A stretch of DNA of 10,735 nucleotides, taken from assembly GCA_900767595.1 (NCBI GenBank), contig CAAFZS010000090.1:1-10735 (forward strand), in the 5' to 3' direction. Both the position numbers and the translations under genes were made by a program. Position 1 is the first letter of the stretch. The number at the start of each line of letters is the position of its first letter. Under the pieces are notes generated by a model that worked only from the letters and a program-made list of their open reading frames with translations, was not told where the DNA came from and did no database searches. This DNA comes from Bacteroidales bacterium. Its GTDB lineage: Bacteria > Bacteroidota > Bacteroidia > Bacteroidales > Paludibacteraceae. Below, one piece after another: positions 5,527 to 10,735 of this stretch.

Positions 5527-8500
5527 ACGGGATTTTGTTCAGCAGGCGATGGTCAACCATCGGCTTATCTTCTTCCTTGTAGCGGTGATGATGCTACTGG
5601 GGATATGGTCTGTGCCCCGAATGAACAAAAACGAGTTCCCGGAGTTCACTATCCCCTTGGGAGTCGTCGTTGCAGCTTATCCGGGAGCTACCGCCGAACA
5701 GACTGAACTGCAAGTCACGCAACCTATCGAAGACCTGCTTTTTACCTATCCCGAAGTCAATAAGCAAAACACCTACTCCGAGACAAAGGACGGGATAGTA
5801 TATATCTACGTCTCCATCGAACCTTGGGTCAAACAGACCGACCCCGTGTGGGCAAAGATACGCGCCGGACTGGACCTTCTCAAAAAAACAGGTCTGCCGC
5901 AAGGCGTCCTCGGTATCGCTTGTATCGACGACTTCGGTAACACCTCCTCTATCCTCCTCGCCATCGAGAGCGACGAACGCAGTCCGCGCGAGATAGCCGA
6001 CTATGCCCGCTCTTTGGCACGCGACCTGAGAACGATTCCCGAACTGGGAAACATCAAGATCCTCGGGGCTCAGAACGAAGAGATTGCTGTGGAGATAGAC
6101 TTGCAACGGCTCTCCCAATACCCCATAGACCAAAACGCTCTGATGGCACAACTCCAACTGCAAGGATTCCGTACCCTTGGAGGCGAACTCACCACCGAAC
6201 ATACCCTCGTTCAAGTTGACCTCCCTATCCAAACCGTGGATGAGGTGGCTAACCAAGTGGTCTATGCCAACCCCGACGGAACACTGGTCCTGCTCAAAGA
6301 TATAGCAACCATCACCCGCCGCTACCCAGCTTCGCAACCTTTCGTACACTATAACGTGGCCCAATCAACGTGCGTACTGCTGGATATACAGATGAGCGAC
6401 GGACATAACATCGTCGCTTTCGGCAAAGCCGTGGACGAGATACTCGACAAGGCCCGCCTCTCTTGCCCTGCCGATGTGCAGTTCCATCGTATCACCGACC
6501 AACCGAAAGTGGTGGAGGACTCCGTCATCTCTTTCCTTAAAGACATTGCCCTCTCCCTCCTCGTCGTGGTGGCAGTCATGCTTCTGCTCTTCCCCCTAAA
6601 AACCGCTTTGGTGGCTGGCATAGGGGTGCCTATCTGTATGATCATCACGTTTGCAATGATGTATTTCGCAGGCATCGAACTCAATACCGTCACACTCGCT
6701 GCGTTAATTGTGGTGCTGGGAATGATTGTCGATAATGCCGTCATCGTCGTCGATGGTTATTCGAACGAACTGGACCAAGGGCATAGCCGATGGTACGCAG
6801 CCTCGGTGAGCACGAAGGAACTCTTTGTTCCAATGGTGGTGGCAACGCTCTCTATCTCGGGAATGTTCTTCCCCATGACGAAGATCATCACCGGTGTGCT
6901 GGGCGACTTCGTTCAACTCTTCCCATGGACCATCCTCTTTGCTCTCCTTGCCAGTATCTTCTATGCCGTGTGGGTAACACCCTATTTGGCAACGGTGTTT
7001 ATCCACCGCCAAACAACGACCACGATGAACTGGTTCGAGAAAGGACAGTCCTGGTTCTTTGAACGGCTGCAAAAAGGTTATCGGTGGATCCTCACTTGGT
7101 GCTTCCGCGTGCCGTGGGTTACCCTCGGTATCACGGTTGGACTTCTTATCCTCGGTATCGTTCTCTTTACGATGCTGAACGTACAGATGCTGCCCAAGGC
7201 CGAACGCGACTGCTTTGCGGTGGAGATCCACCTCTCCGAAGGCAGCACAATTCAGCAGACCGCCGAACTCAGCGACTCTTTGGTTCAACTCTTGCGACAG
7301 GACGAACGGATAACCGCTATCACAAACTTCGTGAACGTCACTTCGCCCCGTTTTCACACGGCCTATACACCGCAAGTGGCTGCCGTCAATTATGCCCAAC
7401 TCATAGTCAACACTACCTCTAATCAGGCTACGATAGACCTGCTCAATACCCTTACCCCTAAGTACGAGAACTACTTCCCGAATGCCTATGTCCGCTTCAA
7501 ACAGATGGACTACCAAATGGCGAAGAACCCCGTTGAGGTCTATGTCAAAGGCGACGATTGGACGACGATGGCACCTATTGCCGATTCGGTCAAACAGTTC
7601 CTTAACACCATTCCTCAAGCCCAATGGGTACACGATGACTATAGCCCTTGCGTCTCTTCTATGCGTATTGAACTCAAAGACGAAGAGGCACGCGAACTGG
7701 GTATCACCCAAACCATCCTCTCCCTCTACCTGCATTCCGCTTTAGGAGGACAGACCCTGACTACTCTCTACGAGGGCGAACACACCCTTCCGGTCACCCT
7801 CTATTGTGCCGGTAGCGATACCATCCAATATAACGATATAGCGGACCTACTAATCCCCACCTCTTATCCGGGCGTGTGGGTGCCGCTAAGACAAGTGGCG
7901 GATATCTATCCCGATTGGCACCACACCAACCTCACCCGATGGAACGGCGAACGCACCATCACCATCGGCTGCGACTTATATGGCAATACCTCCCAACCGG
8001 TGGTTGAGAACCAAGTCGAACAATGGGTTAAGACCCATCTCACCGACCTACCGGAGGATATACACGTGTCTTTTGGAGGACTAACGGCTATCAACAAGGA
8101 GATGCTTCCTAAGATCGGCTGGTCGGTCATCGCCGCTATTGCCGTGATGTTCGTCGTGCTGCTCTACCACTTTAAGAAAGTCAGCGTTGCTCTCTTGACC
8201 CTCTCAAGTTGTGTGCTCACCCTTTTCGGGGCGTTCTTGGGATTGTATATCTTCCACCTCGACTTCTCCATCACTGCGGTGTTGGGGGTAGTGGCTTTGA
8301 TAGGAGTGATTGTGCGCAATGCCATTATTATGTACGAGTATGCGGAGGAACTGCATTTCGGTCCGCGCCATCTCTCTTTCCGGGATGCGGCTTTTGAGGC
8401 GGGACTAAGACGTATGCGTCCAATCTTCCTCACGTCTGCTACGACGGCTATCGGTGTCATCCCGATGATTATTGCCCATACCTCTCTATGGATGCCGCTG

Positions 8501-8590
8501 GGTGTGGTTATCTGTTTGGGAACATTCTTCACCCTGCCGCTTACGTTAGTGGTCTTACCGGTGGCTTATTGGAAAATCTATGAAAAGTAA
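5510..8590 (+). CDS. RND-family efflux transporter, inner-membrane pump subunit
   Basis: A full-length RND permease (1026 residues; the family is usually 1000-1070). TM1 is at about 18-36, followed by the porter segment PRMNKNEFPEF...AAYPGATAEQTELQVTQPIE. TM2-6 lie within about 340-500, TM7 at about 535-556, a second porter half at about 560-865, and TM8-12 at about 870-1023. The TM4 motif GMIVDNAVIVVD gives D408-N409 where AcrB has D407-D408. The TM10 motif GVIVRNAIIMYEY gives R936 where AcrB has K940. RMRPIFLTSATTAIGVIP is the conserved TM11 stretch. It would pump substrates out of the periplasm using the proton gradient, with the adaptor and TolC-like partner encoded on either side. The protein resembles the AcrB/SwrC-like branch more than CusA-type metal pumps, but the substrate is unknown. 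The start at 5510 lies inside the adaptor gene. An ATG at 5549 (codon 14) is possible but would remove the cytoplasmic N-terminal segment usual in this family. Confidence 0.95.
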   Translation: MKFKTKRDFVQQAMVNHRLIFFLVAVMMLLGIWSVPRMNKNEFPEFTIPLGVVVAAYPGATAEQTELQVTQPIEDLLFTYPEVNKQNTYSETKDGIVYIYVSIEPWVKQTDPVWAKIRAGLDLLKKTGLPQGVLGIACIDDFGNTSSILLAIESDERSPREIADYARSLARDLRTIPELGNIKILGAQNEEIAVEIDLQRLSQYPIDQNALMAQLQLQGFRTLGGELTTEHTLVQVDLPIQTVDEVANQVVYANPDGTLVLLKDIATITRRYPASQPFVHYNVAQSTCVLLDIQMSDGHNIVAFGKAVDEILDKARLSCPADVQFHRITDQPKVVEDSVISFLKDIALSLLVVVAVMLLLFPLKTALVAGIGVPICMIITFAMMYFAGIELNTVTLAALIVVLGMIVDNAVIVVDGYSNELDQGHSRWYAASVSTKELFVPMVVATLSISGMFFPMTKIITGVLGDFVQLFPWTILFALLASIFYAVWVTPYLATVFIHRQTTTTMNWFEKGQSWFFERLQKGYRWILTWCFRVPWVTLGITVGLLILGIVLFTMLNVQMLPKAERDCFAVEIHLSEGSTIQQTAELSDSLVQLLRQDERITAITNFVNVTSPRFHTAYTPQVAAVNYAQLIVNTTSNQATIDLLNTLTPKYENYFPNAYVRFKQMDYQMAKNPVEVYVKGDDWTTMAPIADSVKQFLNTIPQAQWVHDDYSPCVSSMRIELKDEEARELGITQTILSLYLHSALGGQTLTTLYEGEHTLPVTLYCAGSDTIQYNDIADLLIPTSYPGVWVPLRQVADIYPDWHHTNLTRWNGERTITIGCDLYGNTSQPVVENQVEQWVKTHLTDLPEDIHVSFGGLTAINKEMLPKIGWSVIAAIAVMFVVLLYHFKKVSVALLTLSSCVLTLFGAFLGLYIFHLDFSITAVLGVVALIGVIVRNAIIMYEYAEELHFGPRHLSFRDAAFEAGLRRMRPIFLTSATTAIGVIPMIIAHTSLWMPLGVVICLGTFFTLPLTLVVLPVAYWKIYEK

Positions 8591-9941
8591 ATCTATGTCT
8601 CAGCGTTTGATTATCATATGTCTTTTGTCTTGGTTCGGTCTCACCGCTTCAGCGCAGACCCTAACCTTGGACTCGTGCCTACAATTAGCCCGAACGAACA
8701 ACCGCGATATCCGGTCGGCTGCCCTGAATGTGGACAAAGCCAAACAGGTAAAGGCACAAGTCGTTACGAAGTTCTTCCCCTCCGTCTCCGGAGGGGCGAT
8801 GGGCTACCACTCGCTGCATCCGCAGGTGGAGGTAGGTATAGACAACTTCGGCAATGCGGCGGCTCGCGATATCTTAACCACCTTGTATGGCAATTATGGC
8901 GCAGCCTTAGGTCTGCCCGCTTCGGTGGGGTTCCTGCAATACGGGTATATGGCGGGTGTGGCTGCGGTTCAACCCGTCTTCGTAGGCGGAAAGATTGTCA
9001 ATGGTAATCGTCTGGCGCAAGTGGGGGTAGAGGCTGCCGAACTGCAACAAGAGATTACCGAACGCGATAAACTTGAATCCATCGAGCAGATGTATTGGCT
9101 TATTGTTGGATTGCAAGACAAACAATCCACCCTTACCACGACACTTCATCTCTTGGATACTATCCATCGTACCGTATCGGTGGCGGTTGAAGCGGGTATA
9201 GCGCTCAAGAGTGACCTATTGCAAGTCGAGATGCGGCAAGCCGAAATGGAACGCACCCAAGTGCAGTTAACGAACGGTATCCTTCTTGCTACCGAAGCCC
9301 TCTGCCAATCCATCGGCATCCCCTACTCCGACTCCCTCCATCTTCAATCCTGTGCAGACACCCTACTCCCCTACTCCTCTACCCCTCTACCCCCAACTTC
9401 CTCTCCCGAATCCCAGCTTCTCGCTCTTCAGACCAAGGCCAACGAACTCCAATATAAGATGACTCTGGCGGATGCTTTGCCAAAAGTGGCGGTAGGTGCT
9501 GCGTATGGGTATAGTAAGTTGCAGGCAGACGTCCTTCGCAACGATATAGGCAACGATAAAGGCAATGGGGCATTGATGGTAACGGTGTCGGTACCGTTGA
9601 CTTCGTGGTGGGAGACGGGGCATAAGTTAAAGGAGAAGAAACTGGCCATCGAGCAGGCGCAGTTGGAGCAAGCGGATAAGAACGAGTTATTGGATTTGCG
9701 TTTGCAGCAAGCGTATCATCAACTCTTAGAGGCGCAGTGGATGTGTGAGTCGATGGATAAGGCGTTGTTACAGGCTGAGGAGAACTATCGTCTCTCCTTG
9801 CTCAATTATCAGGCGGGGATGGCTACGATTACGGATTTACTGACGGCACAAGCGTTATTGTCCAAGGCTCAAAACGATTGCTTGGATGCTCAAATCACCT
9901 ACCGCCTCGCCTGCCGTCACTACATCCTTTTAGCGAATTAA
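8580..9941 (+). CDS. TolC-family outer-membrane efflux channel
   Basis: A 453-residue protein with a signal peptide for export (MKSKSMSQRLIIICLLSWFGLTASA, cleavage expected before Gln26), and without a lipobox. It shows the two-repeat TolC architecture. Repeat one (about 28-245) begins LTLDSCLQLARTNNRDIRSAALNVDKAKQVKAQ and contains the beta-strand region and QPVFVGGKIVNGNRLA. Repeat two (about 278-450) has LPKVAVGAAYGYS, VTVSVPLTSWW, long heptad-like helices and YQAGMATITDLLTAQALLSKAQND, the classic C-terminal TolC motif. It forms the trimeric channel across the outer membrane for the adjacent pump. The first 11 nt overlap the pump gene; a second ATG at 8595 (codon 6), just after the pump stop, would also leave a working signal peptide. 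The linker between repeats (about 262-278, LPYSSTPLPPTSSPES) is low-complexity and is encoded by a C-rich tract. Confidence 0.95.
   Translation: MKSKSMSQRLIIICLLSWFGLTASAQTLTLDSCLQLARTNNRDIRSAALNVDKAKQVKAQVVTKFFPSVSGGAMGYHSLHPQVEVGIDNFGNAAARDILTTLYGNYGAALGLPASVGFLQYGYMAGVAAVQPVFVGGKIVNGNRLAQVGVEAAELQQEITERDKLESIEQMYWLIVGLQDKQSTLTTTLHLLDTIHRTVSVAVEAGIALKSDLLQVEMRQAEMERTQVQLTNGILLATEALCQSIGIPYSDSLHLQSCADTLLPYSSTPLPPTSSPESQLLALQTKANELQYKMTLADALPKVAVGAAYGYSKLQADVLRNDIGNDKGNGALMVTVSVPLTSWWETGHKLKEKKLAIEQAQLEQADKNELLDLRLQQAYHQLLEAQWMCESMDKALLQAEENYRLSLLNYQAGMATITDLLTAQALLSKAQNDCLDAQITYRLACRHYILLAN
9361..9394 (-). repeat. C-run tract within the channel gene; quadruplex-type motif on the minus strand
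   Basis: Inside the channel gene, CCC (9361-9363), CCCC (9368-9371), CCCC (9382-9385) and CCCCC (9390-9394) are separated by TACT, a 10-nt spacer and TCTA. On the minus (template) strand this gives four runs of at least three G with spacers of 4, 10 and 4 nt, which meets the loose definition of a G-quadruplex motif. It encodes the low-complexity Pro/Ser/Thr linker between the two TolC repeats. The pattern also looks like a degenerate tandem repeat based on CTACYCC. Confidence 0.6.
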
Positions 9942-9988
9942 TCAAAATACATCACACATTATATATTAACCCATAAATTAATACTACT

Positions 9989-10372
9989 ATGGCACAGATG
10001 GAAATTCCGGAGGAGTATAGCAAGATTACTCTCCAAGTGTACAACAATGACGAAATCGTAGAAAAAGACTTCCAATTAAATGAACTCTTGGCCGTTTGCA
10101 CTAAAGCTTACTACGAACCGTTTATCTCCCACTCCAAAGGGGGTGCGTTAGTGTTCGTTAAAGGACAAGAAGACCCGTTTATCACCGCTGACGAAGTGAC
10201 GATAAAGAAAATCATGGGTCGGTTGGCACAGAACCCGTATGCCAAACAGTTGGGTCTGATGCCCAAAGGCTCCTCTAACCTGCAAGTGCTGGAAGATGCC
10301 TATCGCGAGACGGAGAAATATATCGTGCTCAAATCCGGTGCGAAACTGCTGATCAAAGAGAGCAGGAAATAA
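9989..10372 (+). CDS. Hypothetical protein, 127 residues, function unknown
   Basis: I do not recognise the family. The protein has no signal peptide, no lipobox and no obvious membrane segment, so it is probably cytoplasmic. It starts MAQMEIPEEYSKITLQVYNNDEIVEKDFQLNELL, reads as a compact alpha/beta protein, and contains the segments GGALVFVKGQEDPFITADEVTIKKIMGRLAQNPYAKQLGL and a C-terminal EKYIVLKSGAKLLIKESRK. It is highly charged. Codon use and GC look like those of the neighbouring efflux genes, which supports a real native gene. It begins 47 nt after the channel gene on the same strand. That gap has no clear Bacteroidota promoter, so it may be transcribed from the efflux operon or from a promoter I cannot see. 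A second in-frame ATG at 9998 (codon 4) is an alternative start; neither has a Shine-Dalgarno site. Confidence 0.75.
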   Translation: MAQMEIPEEYSKITLQVYNNDEIVEKDFQLNELLAVCTKAYYEPFISHSKGGALVFVKGQEDPFITADEVTIKKIMGRLAQNPYAKQLGLMPKGSSNLQVLEDAYRETEKYIVLKSGAKLLIKESRK

Positions 10373-10388
10373 TATTTATCTCCCGCAC

Positions 10389-10399
10389 GCCCGAAGGGC
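10389..10399 (+). terminator. Short GC hairpin after the last gene, weak terminator candidate
   Basis: GCCC (10389-10392), GAA loop, GGGC (10396-10399) lies 17 nt after the stop codon of the 127-residue protein gene. The stem is only 4 bp and no run of T follows directly, so intrinsic termination here is uncertain; it may only protect the 3' end of the mRNA. It opens the 363-nt gene-free region 10373-10735, where I see no coding sequence, only the repeats and hairpins listed below. Confidence 0.35.
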
Positions 10400-10420
10400 T
10401 ATTACGCAGATTTTAATCTC

Positions 10421-10447
10421 TCACAGATTCCACAGATTGCACTGATT
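10421..10447. repeat. Three tandem 9-nt units (NCACAGATT type)
   Basis: TCACAGATT, CCACAGATT and GCACTGATT follow one another without gaps. Related single copies sit at 10402-10412 (TTACGCAGATT) and 10611-10620 (TTACACAGAT). Short 'ACAGATT' arrays of this sort are, from memory, frequent in Bacteroidales intergenic DNA. No function is known to me. Confidence 0.7.
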
Positions 10448-10515
10448 GATATATAATTTATTATTTCTTTTTATTTTCTTATTGTCTAGCCGAGCGAGCT
10501 CTCCTATCCAATAAT

Positions 10516-10567
10516 AAAACTAAAAAGTAAAAGGAAGGTTCCTTCGGCAAAGCCGATATCACCTTCC
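10516..10567 (-). terminator. Probable minus-strand intrinsic terminator
   Basis: Read on the minus strand, the GGAAGGT/ACCTTCC stem with its inner CGGC/GCCG hairpin is followed directly by TTTTACTTTTTAGTTTT, a T-rich tract as expected for an intrinsic terminator. This would suit a gene on the minus strand lying beyond the right end of the window and converging on this region. On the plus strand the same stem is preceded by the A-rich tract and is not followed by T's. Confidence 0.5.
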
Positions 10568-10587
10568 ACACCGCAAAAAAGCGGTGT
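10568..10587. terminator. Perfect 7-bp GC-rich hairpin with A6 loop
   Basis: ACACCGC, AAAAAA, GCGGTGT. The stem is stable and perfect. On the plus strand it is followed by AATAATAAATTATT rather than a clean T-run, so it is a weak plus-strand terminator at best. It could end transcripts coming from the efflux operon and the 127-residue gene, or help the adjacent minus-strand terminator. Confidence 0.4.
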
Positions 10588-10632
10588 AATAATAAATTAT
10601 TGGGAAGAAATTACACAGATGGTGATAGAAAA

Positions 10633-10654
10633 GTTTAGAGTTGAGAGTTTAGAG
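10633..10654. repeat. Direct repeat GTTTAGAG, two copies
   Basis: GTTTAGAG occurs at 10633-10640 and 10647-10654, separated by TTGAGA (14-nt period). Purine-rich arrays of this kind occur between genes in Bacteroidales. No function can be assigned. Confidence 0.6.
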
Positions 10655-10703
10655 TGAAAGTGATTTTTATAAGATTTTGAAATAAAGATTTTTAGTTAGA
10701 TTT

Positions 10704-10735
10704 TTGAGCGCAGCGAAATAAAAACAAATGCTCAA
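10704..10735. repeat. Inverted repeat TTGAGC/GCTCAA at the window end
   Basis: TTGAGC (10704-10709) pairs with GCTCAA (10730-10735), 6 bp around an A-rich 20-nt loop. The right arm touches the window edge, so the stem may continue outside. On the plus strand it could be part of a terminator or leader structure for whatever follows. Confidence 0.45.

Larger units (their letters stand above)
10508..10603. other. Nested inverted repeats that could fold as a three-way junction
   Basis: An outer stem (CCAATAAT 10508-10515 with ATTATTGG 10596-10603) encloses two hairpin arms. Arm one is GGAAGGT 10533-10539 with ACCTTCC 10561-10567, containing an inner TCGGC 10544-10548 / GCCGA 10552-10556 with an AAA loop. 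Arm two is ACACCGC 10568-10574 with GCGGTGT 10581-10587 and an A6 loop. The two arms abut with no intervening base. Alternative local pairings exist: AAGGAA/TTCCTT at 10531-10544 and AATAAT/ATTATT at 10588-10601. It could be a structured RNA, a small non-autonomous repeat or simply a pair of terminators. Confidence 0.5.

Noticed and set aside
5882..5888. A7 run in the pump gene as a programmed frameshift site
   Set aside because: The frame continues intact through a full-length pump, and no alternative product of interest would arise in the other frames.
6704..7735. A 343-codon open frame on the minus strand opposite the pump gene
   Set aside because: It lies wholly antisense to a well-supported RND gene, its translation has no recognisable domain, and it is rich in His, Arg and Glu as expected for an antisense shadow. 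The same applies to the 256-codon frame at 5594-6364.
9539..9562. Two-copy 12-nt tandem repeat (CAACGATATAGG, CAACGATAAAGG) in the channel gene
   Set aside because: Only two imperfect in-frame copies in a surface-loop region; ordinary variation with no sign of a functional array.
10676..10706. A possible promoter near the right end (TTTG at 10676-10679 and TAGATTTTTG at 10697-10706)
   Set aside because: Spacing is 17 nt rather than about 19-21 and the -7 element does not match exactly; with such AT-rich sequence this can arise by chance.
1..10735. CRISPR array, tRNA or rRNA genes, transposase or insertion-sequence ends
   Set aside because: No regularly spaced long repeats, no cloverleaf-like or rRNA-like sequence and no transposase reading frame were seen on either strand.

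Overview
The window looks like chromosomal DNA from a member of the Bacteroidota, most likely order Bacteroidales. Three things point there. A clear Bacteroidota-type promoter (TTTG, 20 nt, TATCTTTG) lies before the hip genes. Start codons are preceded by A-rich sequence rather than Shine-Dalgarno motifs. The protein families also fit: a BRO-N/antirepressor protein, an RND pump of the 'KNEFPEF' type, and lipoproteins with LTGC/FVGC/LTMC lipoboxes. Genus cannot be decided from sequence reading alone. All recognised genes are on the + strand.

Layout: (1) 1-663, the 3' part of a BRO-family (phage antirepressor-like) gene whose N-terminus lies outside the window. (2) 694-2511, a lipoprotein amidohydrolase of the YtcJ-like (Amidohydro_3) family. 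(3) 2512-2651, an AT-rich regulatory region with two palindromic sites and a near-consensus promoter. (4) 2652-4032, a hipB-hipA toxin-antitoxin pair with an 8-nt overlap. (5) 4043-9941, a compact four-gene tripartite efflux operon: small unknown lipoprotein, periplasmic adaptor, RND inner-membrane pump, TolC-type outer-membrane channel. Its genes overlap by 4, 17 and 11 nt, and it begins only 10 nt after hipA. (6) 9989-10372, an unrecognised 127-residue protein. (7) 10373-10735, a gene-free stretch of 363 nt full of short repeats and nested hairpins, including a probable minus-strand terminator.

How the genes may work together: the adaptor, pump and channel should form one trans-envelope exporter, and the small lipoprotein is probably an accessory or is at least co-expressed. 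The HipBA pair should be autoregulated from the promoter at 2598-2629. Because hipA runs almost directly into the exporter operon with no visible terminator, hip transcription could continue into the exporter genes. That link is an inference. I do not see an obvious wholly new defence or mobile system. The least ordinary points are the hip-efflux junction, the altered proton-relay residues of the pump (D408/N409/R936), the two small unknown proteins, a quadruplex-type C-run in the channel gene, and the structured 3' intergenic region.
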